Part shown: positions 1 through 12,004 of the stretch, piece by piece | Layout: the number at the start of each line of letters is the position of its first letter | Numbering within the stretch: position 1 is the stretch's first letter | Position numbers and translations under genes: made by a program | Notes under the pieces: generated by a model | The model's database searches: none | What the model was told of the DNA's origin: nothing | Seen by the model: the letters and a program-made list of their open reading frames with translations, nothing else | DNA from: Corylus avellana | Lineage: Eukaryota; Streptophyta; Magnoliopsida; Fagales; Betulaceae | Direction of reading: 5' to 3' | NCBI RefSeq assembly: GCF_901000735.1 | Contig: NC_081544.1 | Location: 27,584,095-27,648,094 of the forward strand | Length of the DNA: 64,000 nt

Positions 1-111
1 GAAGAGCTTCAATATGTTCAAGCTGAAATAAACGACTTGTGGGATGTTGTTCCCACATCAACAGTGCCAACCTCATCCGCAGACGACCGACCATTATTAT
101 TTTCTCAATAA
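1..111 (+). CDS. WAK-like receptor kinase, C-terminal tail (partial)
   Basis: An open frame enters from the left edge and ends at TAA 109-111, giving 36 residues. It starts EELQYVQAEIND and ends in a Thr/Ser/Pro-rich stretch followed by RPLLFSQ. The tail of the complete WAK-like kinase at 4595-8928 has the same layout ([10 protein letters not shown], then a Pro/Thr/Ser-rich run, then PLIASQ). The sequence after the stop (to about 400) also matches the sequence after the stop of that gene. This is therefore the last piece of a tandem WAKL paralogue whose kinase domain lies outside the window. Its upstream integrity cannot be judged. Confidence 0.7.
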   Translation, partial: EELQYVQAEINDLWDVVPTSTVPTSSADDRPLLFSQ

Positions 112-441
112 GTTTGAATTAGTATTTGTTTACTATCATGTTGTACGCTACAGATTTTTTTTTTTTTTTATTCTGCAAGTAATTCAATAATCATTCAAAA
201 ACATAGATTAAAAATATATATCCAATTGTCTTACGATAGTATAAAATAGCGAAAAGATCCATGTTGGTTTCTTAAGGATCCATTTTTGTTGTCTAGATCA
301 AATCAGACCTCAAGCTACTTAATTTACTAAGTATCTAGTCGTATGAGCATTAAGCAGCTCTCTTTCCTGCCTCAGAATTTCCGCTACGTGCAGTTGGAAA
401 ATTAATGGCAACAAAAAATCAGTTCCTCTTTATATCTTTAC
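112..441. other. 3' flank of WAKL, duplicated downstream of the second WAKL
   Basis: No gene is visible. Segments around 262-390 closely resemble 9140-9260, including the words TTGTTGTCTAGATCAAATCA and CTCTCTTTCCTGCCTCA. The two WAKL loci were therefore duplicated together with their downstream flank. Confidence 0.6.
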
Positions 442-610
442 AAGCCAGCATTCCAGTGGATACATGGCCTTATGAAAGAACTCAACACGGAAATTGCTTG
501 TCTCCGTCTGGCAGGTGTTCAGGTTATCCCAATGACTTCGCCCGAAATTGTCCGGGAGTTCTTGATCAATATCAAACAATACGATTCTATGTTCGCATCA
601 ATACCTCTTG
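442..610 (+). pseudogene. CYP79 fragment (part of exon 1)
   Basis: In the frame starting AAG CCA GCA at 442 the translation reads [20 protein letters not shown], then [20 protein letters not shown] and [11 protein letters not shown]. This matches residues near the N-terminal third of the CYP79 copies at 16743 and 34790. The match starts and stops abruptly, has a few extra residues after REFL, and soon meets a stop. It is an isolated exon piece and not a gene. The open frame over the same bases in another phase is only a shadow. Confidence 0.8.
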
Positions 611-672
611 GCCGGTGGTTGGAGAGTTGAGACCTAAACGACCCATCTGCCCAAGATTGACTCTTCAACCTT

Positions 673-680
673 GATCAAAC
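673..680. repeat. 8-bp target-site duplication, left copy
   Basis: GATCAAAC lies directly before the element at 681-2373 and again directly after it (2374-2381). An 8-bp duplication is the hAT superfamily hallmark. Confidence 0.8.
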
Positions 681-1983
681 TAGGGGTGCAAAGATGGGCG
701 GTTAAAAACCGCCCGCTAACCACTAATCGCTATAACCGCCAACCGCCTAACCGCATTAACCGCTAACCGCCTAACCGCATTAACCGCTAACCGCCTAGCG
801 GTTAGCGGTTATTGGGTCTACTAACCGTAACCGCTAACCGCTAAACGCCTTTTTATATAATATATTTTTATAATTATAATTATAAAAATATTTATACATA
901 TAACATAATCACTTGATCATTAAATCACAATTTTTTTTAAAAATAATTAAATCACAATTTGAGTATTAATATATTATCACTATAATTTATATGATTATAT
1001 CACATGAGATTGATCATTAAATCATTTGATTATATAATAACAAATTATACATATGACATAACTCATAAGTATACCAATTCATACTAATACAACAATTAAA
1101 TATCTAGAGACTTATTTTCAATGTATGTTATAAACTTATAAGTCTATATATGTTATAAGTCTATATAAGTCTACATATGTATATGAATAATATAAATGTA
1201 TAATATCAATACTTAATCATATGATTTAATGACAATTCAAATACTTTATTCAAGACTTCAAGTGAATCATATTATTAATGTACAATGATGATATGATTCG
1301 TATAATATCAAATTAAGTAATTGACATTGGATTAAACAATAACCAATGTGTTACTTATAAACACAATTTAAGTATTAATGTATTATCATTATAATTTTAG
1401 TAATTTATATATTATCACTATAATTGATATGATTATATCACATGATGACTTGATCATTAAATCATATGATTATATAATAATAAATAATACATATATAATA
1501 TGATATAACTCATAAGTCATAAGTCTACAAGTTAATCATATGATTCATGTACAATGATAATCACAATTGATTCAATTGAATTAAACAATATATTACTTAT
1601 AACTACAAGTCTACAATTTAATTAAAGCATTATTAGATACTTTAGGAATTTAGGATTTAGGAGTTTGAACATTATCATTTACCATTAGATATTAAGTTCA
1701 ATTCAAAGAAAAAAGATTATAAGTAAATATGATAAGAATTTAAATAATTAATCATATGAATCATATGATATAATTTAATGAGACTATATAATTATATAAT
1801 ATCAAATTAAGTAATTAACATTAGATTTAACAATGTGTTACTTATAATCACAATTGAAGTATAAATGTATTTGTATCATTTAATGTTTTATTTGAACTTA
1901 TTTTATATGCTTTCTGTTGAACTTTTTTTATATGTTGTGACAGTTGTCTGAATTCTGAACTTTTTTTTGTATGTTGTGTTGAA

Positions 1984-2015
<32 letters not shown>

Positions 2016-2373
2016 GTTAATCGGTTATGATTAAATATTTAAGGAAATTTTTTTAAAGTACAAAAGTAAATGTAAATTTTGGGTCAAATATTTTTGATTT
2101 TTCAATATGGGCTATTTTTATAGCAATTGGGCCCAAGAAGATATTAAAAATACAAGAAAAAAAAATGAGGGTAAAAAAAAGCCCAAAAAGCCCTAAAAAA
2201 AGCCCAATTTTAAAAAAGCGGTTAGCGGGCGATTATCTATTTCGCTAACCGCTAACCGGCGGTTAACCGCTAACCGCTAGGGTTGCGGTTAGTGAAGTCT
2301 ACTAACTGCTAAGGCGGTTACGGTTAGCGGTTATTGCCACTAACCGCTAACCGTATCCGCCTTTGCACCTCTA
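681..2373. mobile_element. Non-autonomous hAT-type element with TTAGCGG-rich ends
   Basis: The element begins TAGGGGTGCAAAGATGGGCGG (given here only as a terminal motif, 681-701) and ends with the approximate inverse, CCGCCTTTGCACCTCTA, at 2357-2373. It is flanked by the perfect 8-bp repeat GATCAAAC. About 160 bp at each end consists of reiterated heptamers TTAGCGG or their complement, in both orientations. The core (about 850-2200) is very AT-rich and has no open frame that resembles a transposase. It is therefore a non-autonomous derivative. It landed just downstream of the CYP79 fragment. Confidence 0.85.
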
Positions 2374-2381
2374 GATCAAAC
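2374..2381. repeat. 8-bp target-site duplication, right copy
   Basis: GATCAAAC, identical to 673-680. It bounds the hAT-type element on the right. Confidence 0.8.
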
Positions 2382-3359
2382 GACCCCTATCAGGAAGAAA
2401 GTTGAAATTCAAAAATGATTTATTTAGTAAACAGTGATAAATATATGTCACTAAACACCCACTTAATTAATTAATTGCACCATTTGTCCTGTTCTTGCGT
2501 TTTTTTATTTGGGTTTTTTTTTTTTTCTGAAAAAGGAATCAAATATATATGTTCCTCTCATAAACAAAAGTCAACTATAAATAATACAATAATAAGATCT
2601 CGTGTTTTTCCTTAAAACGTAAAAGTTTAAGGATCATGTTTGTGATTCCTAAGAAGTAGTTTAATTGGCTGAAAACCATTCTTCAAGAAATCGAAGTCGT
2701 ATATAAAAGCTAGAAAATAAAAAGTAAAAGGTTATTTTATGTTCTCATAAAACATCATTACGTACACAGTTACTTTTAGGCTTCTAAACTAAACCAAACT
2801 TATTTGAATGAAATATTTTTTCACTATAATTATAAAGGGTACTTCTTAAAAAATAATTTATTTAAAATTCATTTGGAATGAATGTATCCTGAATTTATTT
2901 ATTTTCATAAGGCACCAGCAACTTGATTCATTTTAAAAGTTTATTTACTTTTATTTTTTAGTTTTTACAAATATAGACAGAATTTTTCTTAAAACTCGAT
3001 TGGAGTGGACCGTAAGCTATTTGAAGTTTGCCCGACCCCTTAGTTGTGGACCGTCAACCTTTTTGGGCCCTTCAGTTATGGGCCACTAGGTCTTCAGACA
3101 ACATTAGTGGTTGAACCACCAACTAGTGACCCATGAGTATAGTTTGGTTTCTTTTACGGAACTAATTGTTTACCAGCAGCATGTTAGGAGAAAGAAGCAG
3201 CGGCGGAACTACATGGTGCCCCCTCAAGGCACCATGTTTTCCCTAAAAATTTTAAAAATTGTCTTTAAAATTTTTAAAAATTAAAATTTTAGCCTAGAAG
3301 TTTTTTTTATTTTTAGTCTTGCCCCCCAAACTCCAATTGCTAATTCCGCCTCGCAAAGA
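2382..3359. other. AT-rich intergenic stretch
   Basis: No gene or clear repeat could be recognised. A short palindrome-like patch near 3205-3235 (GGTGCC ... GGCACC) may be a decayed element end. Confidence 0.4.
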
Positions 3360-3960
3360 AGTACTGATGCAGCTCAGATAAGAGAAGCCCCTGGTAGTGC
3401 ACTCGAGCGCACCACGAGTGCGATCGAGTGCACTTCCAGACTCTTGCGCACCAAACCCCTAATTGTGCAATCGATAGCATATGTACCTACGATCGATCGC
3501 ATCTGTACCTGCGATCGAACGTATCTGTACCTGCAATCGATCATATACGGAGCTGCTTATGTTATTTTTTCGCATTATAATTAAGTTAAGCCGTCTTTAT
3601 TTCCTTGTTTTACTAGGATTAGGGTTTAGGAGTTTTTATTTCATATTTTACTAGGTCTAGGAGTCTTGGGACTATAAATACATGCTTATAGCCTCTAATT
3701 TATCAGTTGTTTATTATTGATTTTGTTGAATAAGAATTACTTATAGGTGAGTTTTAATTTCTTCATATTTTTTCCTTGAAATCATAGATAGACTTTATAT
3801 TTTGAGAAAAACTCTTAGGTCATTGATAGACTCAAGATCTAGAATTAGTTATCCGCTGCTTTATTGATATTCTTCGCTGCAACCCTCTAAGTCACGCTGC
3901 ATCAAGTACCCTCCTTGTGAACTGGAACTTCCACCACTACTGATGATTATGAATTCATTT
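3360..3960 (+). mobile_element. Probable LTR-type retroelement remnant
   Basis: The stretch contains a GATCGATCGCATCTGTACCT-like short tandem repeat (about 3420-3545), then a TATAAATA box at 3673-3680. An LTR-like leader follows, and the patch ends in GC-rich text about 280 bp later. This is the usual layout of a solo LTR with its promoter and leader. I could not define both ends or a target-site duplication, so the boundaries are approximate. Confidence 0.4.
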
Positions 3961-4594
3961 AAGCAAGGTATTATATCCTCTTTTTTCTAAGTCCTAGTTC
4001 ACCGATTTCAACCAAAAAGAAAAAAGTCCTATTTCAGCAATATGGCCGTATGCTGAACTAGGAATTTATAAAAGAGTAACATTTCACTTTAGGCTTTTTG
4101 CGATAACCTGTTGAGGGACATAATCAGCTCCATCTTGGTACGTATAATGCAATCTTGGAATTGGATGGATGCTGTAGATCATCAACTTGGCTAAACTTGA
4201 GAAAAAAATCACTTGAAATCACTCAAAAATGAAACTGCACACTCTAGTCTATGTGGGGAACACTAGATCGAAGACAAGTCAGAAGTTAGCGTAGTGGGGC
4301 CTTCTAATTGATTGTTACCAAATTTTAAGGGTGGTACCATTTTCCTAGTAATTTAATTATGCAAGGTCAGTCATGGCTGCAGCTAGGTTCATGCACACAA
4401 ACAACAAACTTGTCCACACAAATTAAGACGACTTGGTCAAAGTCTTGTTGGCAACTTCCATACAATTTCTTGGCGACTTTTAGAAAAGGACAATAATATT
4501 GCATGGCGTTAATTATAAAAAGCGGGGGCTAGGGCATTGCTGCCTCACCTCTCCCATTCATCAATATCCTAGAAAGAAAGAAAGAGAGAGAGAG
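3961..4594 (+). promoter_or_regulatory. Upstream region of the WAKL gene
   Basis: There is no gene here. The last 30 bp before the start codon are a GAAA/GAGA-rich leader (about 4571-4594). TATAAAAA at 4513-4520, about 75 bp before the ATG, is a plausible TATA box. Confidence 0.4.
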
Positions 4595-7039
4595 ATGGTG
4601 GTGCAACTGCAAATGGTATTTCAGATAATTTTGCTATTGTTTTCAATTGATGCAATATTTGTACAAGCAGCTGCGAGTTTAGCAATTAATGGTTCATGTG
4701 AAGCAAGCTGTGGGGGTGTTAACATCCCATACCCTTTTGGAATAGGAGATGGTTGCTTCGTTGATGACTGGTTGGAAGTAAATTGCAGCGACTCTTGGAG
4801 CCCTCCCAAACCTTTCTTGAGGAGCTTCAACCTGGAGGTGCTCAGCATTTCATTAGGAGGTACAGTTCGCGTCAACTATCCGACATTTTATGATTGTGAA
4901 AATGATACAAGGAGCAGCACTACAAATATTGTGGAGTTTGGAAAAAGCCCTTTCATCTTCTCCCAGTCGGAGAACAGATTCGTGGCCATCGGCTGCGACA
5001 ACCTTGCCAAAATGGTGTCCGTAGGTGGTTTAGCTTCAGTTATTGGTGGGTGCATGTCAATTTGTGACACGGGTGGATTGATGGACGCAAGTACTTGCAA
5101 TGGCATCAACTGCTGCGAAACCACAATTCCTCCACAGCTCGATGCCTTCAGCGCAACAATTGGCAAAGTAAATGACAACCCTCAAACTTACGTTGCCATC
5201 ACTATGAACAAAGGATGCAAGTCTGCATTCTTGGCAGAAGAAAAGTGGTTCAAGGCCGATTACCCATTCTCAAATGCGTCTGACATTATGTTGGAAGTTC
5301 CTCTGGTGTTGGAATGGGGGATTTTTAACACATCATTCAACTCACTTCCAATAGCCAATGATGGCTCGGGATCCACCGTAAATAATGCCTCCTCAAACTT
5401 TATTTGTATTACTACTAATCGGACCTCAATTTTTACATGTTCTTGCAAACAAGGCTTTGAAGGAAATCCCTATCTTCTTGGAGGATGTCAAGGTAAAGTT
5501 TTTGTCTAGTGTATTTATCTCTTTAATTAAGTTTTTGTCTAGTTTTTACATGTTCATGCATGTGCCTTAAGCAGACCACACCTATAATTAAACACAATTT
5601 TGATAAATTTTATGATATAATAAAATTTCATTTCGGTAGCTAGATCATTTTGAATTTTAGTTTAATTGACAAAGGGAAGCTTTGTATACTTAATTTTTGT
5701 GTTTTTATGTTTTTTATCAAGTATGTGTTTAAATAAGTACAAAATTTATTGAAAATGAAGTCGTAGATAAAATAACTAGATATTAACCGATCTTGCCTTG
5801 GGCGGATAGTGCCTAGCAATTAAAGACAAGATCTTGCCTTGGGTGGATATATAGTCCCTTTTAAAAACAAGGGCGTTGTTTGGTAAACATCATGCCACGC
5901 CCAAACACTGTTTATGAGTTGGTGAAAAAAAAAAATGAAAGTAATTATTGGAAAAAGAAAAGTAAAAATTTAAAGTGGTATTGAAAAGTTGAAAAGTTTT
6001 TTTTTTTATATATAATTATTTTTTATTTGAATAGTAGTAAAAAGTAAATGATATAATATAAAAAGTGAATTATGTGATATAAAAAGTAAGAATGTTTTTA
6101 TGTTGATGTTTTGAAGAAAAAAAAATGAGATGAATAGTATCTGAAAGTAGCTGGGTGTTTAACAAACCCCCCGATCTTGCTTTTCCCAATAGTTTATTTT
6201 CAATCGAAACCTCCATAGAAGACTTTTAAGATAGTTTAATTATTATTGAAGAGAAATGCTATATGCTTTCTAAATATCCACATAAATATTATAATATTGA
6301 TTTAAATGAATATATTTCATATTTTCTAATTTTTTTTTTTAAATCATTGGTGATTTAATAATCACTCTGAATTTTGCTGTTGATATATTAGATACTAACC
6401 TGCTTGTTATCTCCTTACATGTCAGATATTAACGAATGCCTAAATAACCCTTGTCTCAATAATGGATTCACCTGTGAAAATACTTATGGGTCTTACAATT
6501 GTCTGGTACCCGACTCCAAGCGAGCGATCATAATAGGTATGTTTACTTTGATTGATTTTCTTTCGCCTTGCTTAATTGTTTCAATTGGCCCCACTTGCTT
6601 TGGATATGCATTCCTAATTTCTTGTAGGAGAATTAACATTATGCTTTTGGAGAAAATTTTTAAACACATGTTTTGAGAAGGAAAAAAATAAATAAATAAA
6701 TTAAAGCATTCCTAATTTCTTGTAAGAGAATTAACATTATGCTTTTGGAGAAAATTTTTAAACACATGTTTTGAGAAGGAAAAAAATAAATAAATAAATT
6801 AAAGCACGTCTTTTGAAAAAATTGAAAGGGTCAAAACTTCAAAATGGGCTAGCTCTCCCTAAAATTCACTCAATTCTAACTTAGAGGGATGCTTCAAGTA
6901 TAATAATTGATTTGGAGATATATTGGAACCTTTAGGCCGGATCAGAATTTCCAGAAATTCTTAAAAATTGCAAGAGCCTACAATTCTTAAAATGGTTTAA
7001 ATGGGCACTCAAGATTTTTCCAAGCCAATCATTTTGCGA

Positions 7040-7071
<32 letters not shown>

Positions 7072-8928
7072 CAAAGACAAAAATTAGATTCTTCAACTAT
7101 CTACTCAAAGTGGGTGGTCGACCACTTCCAAATACTTTTTGGAGTGGTTGGACCACGCTGAAAACTTTCAAGGGATGATCAACCAATCTCATAAGCCATA
7201 CCAAAAGTACTCATGAGGAGCCAACCACCCCGGCCCCATAAGCCTTGAGAAGTTGGTTTGGTTGCCTTTCAAGGCTTATTGGGATGATTTGAACACCTAA
7301 TTGTGATGGCTGACCACCCTAAAAAAGTATTAAGGGGCGGTGCATTCAATGTCTTTAGGTATTGGCTTAAGAAATCATTTCCTACAAGTATTTTATTATT
7401 ATTATTATTATTCAAAATAGAGGACTTGACAAAATCGTGACTATTCATTTAAAATAGGTTACAATTTTAAGAGTTGCAATTAGAAGATTCTAATGCGAAC
7501 CTTTAAATCTTCATGCTTTTTCTTGCCTAATCTTTTTTCCTCCCTCACCAGCCCACTTTTACCATCTTCTTCTTTTGGAATAGTTCAATAGTCAAAATAT
7601 ATAATTAGCATATTTTTTGTCAGAGTAATCTCTAGCATTAATAGGAGACGTCTCTCTATTTTTAGTCAACGTTCTCAATGAAAACTATGGCTATGACCGA
7701 GTAATCTTTTCTTAATACATTGCGTTAAGCAGGTATTAGCGGCTGCCTTGGGCTATTGGTTCTATTTGTTGGTGGATGGTGGTCATACAAAGTTGTAAAG
7801 CATAGGAGGATGATTAAACAGAAGAACAAGTTCTTCAAACGAAATGGTGGTTTATTGTTACAACAACAATTATCTTCACATGAAGCCAATGTTGAGAACA
7901 TCAAGCTGATTAATTCAAAAGAGTTGGAGAAGGCCACTGACAATTTTAATGAAAATAGAATACTTGGCCATGGAGGACAAGGCACTGTTTACAAAGGCAT
8001 GTTGGCAGAAGGAAGAATTGTTGCAGTGAAAAAGTCAAAGGTACTTGATGAAGGAAAACAACTCGAAGAATTCATCAATGAAGTTGTCATTCTTTCACAG
8101 CTTAACCACAGAAATGTGGTTAAGCTAATTGGATGTTGTTTGGAGACAGAAGTTCCTATGCTAGTTTATGAATACGTTCCTAACGGAACTCTTTCCCAAT
8201 ATGTCAATGGCCAAACTCAGGAGTTTCCACTAACGTGGGATATGCGCTTACGAATTGCAACAGAAGTTGCAGGAGCTCTATTCTACTTACATTCAGCAGC
8301 TTCCACGCCCATTTACCATCGGGATATTAAGTCTACAAACATACTCTTAGATGATAAATATAGAGCTAAAGTAGCTGACTTTGGAACTTCAAGATCAATC
8401 GCTGTTGATCAAACTCACCTAACCACATCACTAGTGCATGGCACTTTTGGATACTTGGACCCTGAATATTTTCAGTCAAGTCAGTTTACAGAAAAGAGCG
8501 ATGTTTATAGTTTCGGTGTTGTCCTTGCTGAGCTGTTAACTAGTGAAAAAGCAATATCTTCAACAAGAACACAAGAACCCAGAAGTTTAGCCGTGTATTT
8601 CATTCAATCGGTGGAGCAGAATAATTTGTTTGATATTATTGATAGTCGAGTTTTGAAAGAGGGTAAGAAAGAAGATATCATTGCGGTCGCGAACCTTGCG
8701 ATAAGGTGCTTGAACTTAAATGGGAAGAAACGACCTACAATGAAGGAAGTCGCAATGGAGTTGGAGGCAATTCAAATGTCGCAGCAAAAAGATCATAACC
8801 TTCAAGAAAACTATGAAGAGTTTGAATATGCCCGAGCTGAAATGTACAAGCCAGGGGATGATCTTCCCCCACCAACAACTTCAACCTCATCAGATGCCCA
8901 ACCATTAATAGCTTCTCAATCAACATGA
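4595..8928 (+). CDS. Wall-associated receptor kinase-like protein (WAKL), 3 exons
   Basis: Exons 4595-5492, 6426-6536 and 7733-8928 join with GT-AG introns (phases 1 and 1) into 734 residues. The chosen ATG gives a signal peptide ([20 protein letters not shown]); an in-frame TTG upstream would only bury it. In order there is a cysteine-rich GUB_WAK galacturonan-binding domain ([16 protein letters not shown]), several N-glycosylation sites, a C-terminal WAK/EGF region ([18 protein letters not shown]), a calcium-binding EGF (DINEC, exon 2), and a transmembrane segment at about 337-353. The Ser/Thr kinase follows, with Gly loop GHGGQG near 415, Lys 436, HRD 532-534, DFG 552-554 and [10 protein letters not shown]. 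All catalytic residues are present. The family sits in the plasma membrane, contacts wall pectin or ligands, and signals in defence or growth. The ligand cannot be inferred here. Confidence 0.92.
5871..6172. mobile_element. MITE-like element in WAKL intron 1
   Basis: The left end GGGCGTTGTTTGGTAAACA and the right end (inverse GGGGGGTTTGTTAAACACCC) are imperfect terminal inverted repeats around an AT-rich 300-bp core. They resemble hAT-type MITEs. No clean target-site duplication was found. Confidence 0.5.
6608..6803. repeat. Two-copy tandem repeat, 98-bp unit, in WAKL intron 2
   Basis: Units 6608-6705 and 6706-6803 are nearly identical. The only difference I saw is TAGGAG versus TAAGAG. Each ends in an AAATAAATAAATAAA tract. 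Confidence 0.85.
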
Positions 8929-9620
8929 ATCATTATTTGTTTAATGTCATGTTGTAAGCTACATAATTTGTAATTTTCGTTGTATTCTACAAGTAATTTC
9001 CTTGTTTAATGTCATGTTGTAAGCTACATAATTTGCTATTTTCGTTGTATTCTTCAAGTTATTTCAAGAATCATATAAGAACATGGATTAGCCATATATA
9101 TCTAATTGTCTTGTGATAGTATAAGATAGCAAAAAGCTCCATGCTCATTTATAAGGATCCACTTTTGTTGTCTAGATCAAATCAGGCCTCAAGTTGCTTT
9201 ATCAAGTATCTGGTCCTATGAGCATCTCTCTTTCCTGCCTCAGGATTTCCACTACCGTTCGAGAATTCTCACTTTTCTTTTCTTTTTTTTTCACATTTTT
9301 AATCTTAGTGGATGAAGATGGTCAACTTGTTGAAAACAACAAAGCAAGAAACAGAGCATGATTCTATGTTCAACCAGTTTGAGTCTGAAAATAAATAACA
9401 CCCTTGATGTAATAGGCATCTGAATTTCAGGCTATTTACTTTCTTTTAAAAAATTCTAAGATAAATCCTAAGTTAAAAGTGTCATTTTAAATAACACCTC
9501 AAAGTTTTTTTTTTTTTTTTTCTAGTTTTAATTGCATAAGTTTTTCACGAATTTGAAATAGGTCCTTCCGTTGAATTTCTTGCCAATTGTACAACGTCTA
9601 CTAGTGACACGTCACATTAA
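8929..9620. other. WAKL 3' flank
   Basis: A 40-bp phrase around TTAATGTCATGTTGTAAGCT is duplicated at 8940 and 9005. The segment 9140-9260 matches the flank of the left-edge WAKL fragment. No further gene is seen. Confidence 0.5.
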
Positions 9621-10518
9621 AAAATGTATATATTTTTTACTTTTATTAAAAAAAAAAAAACATATCTTAAAAAAAATTTATAAAAAAAAAAAAAAAGAAA
9701 AAAAAAAGAAAAAAAAAAGAGAACCCCTTGATGGCTGGGGCACCCATCACCCCCGGCCACTAGTGGGGGTAGCCTGTGAGGGGCCACCCTTATGGGAATA
9801 AGGGTGGCTGGCTGGCCCTACAGGTGGGTGGGTGGCCTGTGAACCACCCCCATTAATTGGGGATAAAGGTGGTTCACGACCACCCCTCCTTTCGATTTGG
9901 TTAGCCAAACCACTCCAAATTTATTTTTCAAAAGAAGTCAAGCTTATTTATGAACTGGTCAATTAACTTATACTTTTTCATAAAGAAAATGCTAGATCTG
10001 GTCACCTGCAGACACGTCAAAAAATTATTGACGTGTTACAATTTTTTGATATGTGATACGTCAATAAAAATAATTGAAAATATTATTAATATTTTCCTAC
10101 AGACTAATTAGTGTTGATATAAGAGAAAAAAAAAATGATATGATCACTTATTTTTTTTAAAATACTATATACTTAAGACTAAGAGAACACATATATTTAT
10201 TAATATTCTAGATTGTTAATACTAAAAAACATTTAATTCTTTAGTTTATAATAATAATAATTTTTTCAAAATAAATTAAATAGTACAAACCACAAACAAT
10301 ATGTACATATTTATCATTGTCTATAAACATTTAATGGCTAATGCATACGAGTGTTACTAGCTAGTGACAAGTTTTGCTCCAGCTGGCTGGATTTGGGTAA
10401 TTAGATGCTGTACAAAAAATTGAGAAATATTTAGTTATTAAAGCACGTATGTGTTGTAATCCAAATAAATAAACAAAAATCCTCCCTACAAAGGAGAATT
10501 TATGTAAGAAAAATATTA

Positions 10519-11453
10519 TTGATGACCCTTCATGTCCTCTGTGCGGGTTGGCAGTAGAGTCTTGCTTTCACATTCTTTGGCAATGTCCGGCTGCAATGGA
10601 CGTGTGTAGTATGGGGAGTGCAGCTATTCAGAAGTGCTACTTTCCTGGGCCAGACTTCAAGCAAGTGATTGAGGGGCTATTTGAGACATGCTCATCGAAA
10701 GATATGGTGCAGGTGGCGGGTTTTGCACGTCGGCTCTGGTTGAGAAGGAACGAAGTAGTTTTTGGGGGAAGCATGTCTTCTCCGCAAGGCTTAGTACAGA
10801 CAACCCTAAGAGCTATTGATGATTTCCAATTTGCACATGGAAGGAGGGAGATGTCGGGGGTCCCCACTGTGATCGATGCAGAACTTGAGTTGTTGGACAG
10901 CTCCTTCACCGGGCTGGGTAAAGGCCAATTGGGACGTGTCGTTAGATCAGAAGAATGGAAGAACTGGGCTGGCGGTGGTAATTCGTGACCACCAGGGGAC
11001 CATGTTGGCGGCGCGATGTCTGACACGGCTAGGCTGCCTGTCTCCGCCAGCAGCGGAAGCTTCAGCTGCGGTGCTGGCCTTACAACAATGTAAATGCATG
11101 GGCTTTTTTCAAGTTCATTTTGAAGGGGATGCGAAATCCTTCGTGGACGCTGTGAACTGTGGGGAAAGGGATTGGGGCGGAGTGGGTCATGTGGTGGAAG
11201 ATTTTAAAATGGAGGCCCAATCACTTTATAACTGGAAGATTTCTTTTGTGAAGCATGATGGTAATAACGTGGCACATCTTTTAGCTACTCATGCTAAGAC
11301 ATATGCCCTAGATAAAATGTGGGTGGAGCCACCTGATTGTATTCGAGATTTTATATTGCTGAATGCTGGAGCAGATTGCACTAGCTTTTTGATCTTCTAA
11401 TGAGAAATCGACAATTCTTATCAAAACAAAAAAAACAAAAACAAAAACAAAAA
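10519..11453 (+). pseudogene. LINE-type retroelement 3' end: zinc-knuckle linker and RNase H domain, frameshifted
   Basis: The first frame reads DDPSCPLCG, then ESCFHILWQCP, the zinc-binding reverse-transcriptase-associated motif (zf-RVT), and runs to about 10988. A second frame from about 10912 carries a plant RNase H-like (RVT_3) domain: WVKANWDVSLD, GLAVVIRDHQG, AEASAAVLALQQC, FEGDAKSFVDAVN, NNVAHLLATHA. It ends at the stop TAA 11398-11400 and is followed by an A-rich tail to 11453. The two parts are joined by a frameshift. The reverse transcriptase core is missing. This is a 5'-truncated, dead element copy and not a host gene. Confidence 0.75.
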
Positions 11454-12004
11454 TCATATTCATTGGTTGATAGTAAAAATTATCAATGAGCCGTCAATGA
11501 GCCGTTTTCGTATTGTGAAAGCATTGCATAATAATTAATGAAGCACCTTACTTATAACCTAGCTAATTATAATTTTAATTAGCTAGGTTATAATTATACT
11601 TATAAGCATACTTACCATAATTAGCTAGGTTTCTAATTATGGTAATTACCATAATTAAAAACCTAGCTAGCTACTAATTACCAATTTAATTTCAAAAATA
11701 TAAATAAATAAATAAAAAGTGGCTCTTAAATCACTTGATTTTTTGATACTCTAGAATATATATATATTAACACTCTAGAATATACGTATATTAGTACTCT
11801 AGAATATTAATACTAATTAAAACTCAGGCTTTCTAATTTTATAGTTATTTGTCGTTAATAAATTTTTAAAAAATAAATTGAAGACTACAAATTTATAATC
11901 ATGATTAATTAAAATAATTATTATACACGTATATAGGGTATATACTAATTAAATTTTGTTACCTAATAAATTTTTTTAAAACACATAATTTTTATTATTA
12001 ATTT
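11454..12004. other. AT-rich interior of the insertion
   Basis: The stretch contains a local palindrome built on CCTAGCTAATTATAA / TTATAACCTAGCT-type words (about 11558-11670) and repeats of CTCTAGAATAT (about 11748-11805). No gene is present. Confidence 0.4.

Noticed and set aside
700..850. Regular heptamer array resembling CRISPR or telomere
   Set aside because: There are no spacers, the units are in both orientations, and the unit is TTAGCGG and not TTTAGGG. The hAT-type ends and 8-bp duplication explain it.
10548..11400. RNase H-like frames as a host gene
   Set aside because: Two frames are split by a frameshift, there is no start context, and an A-rich tail follows. It is a truncated LINE.
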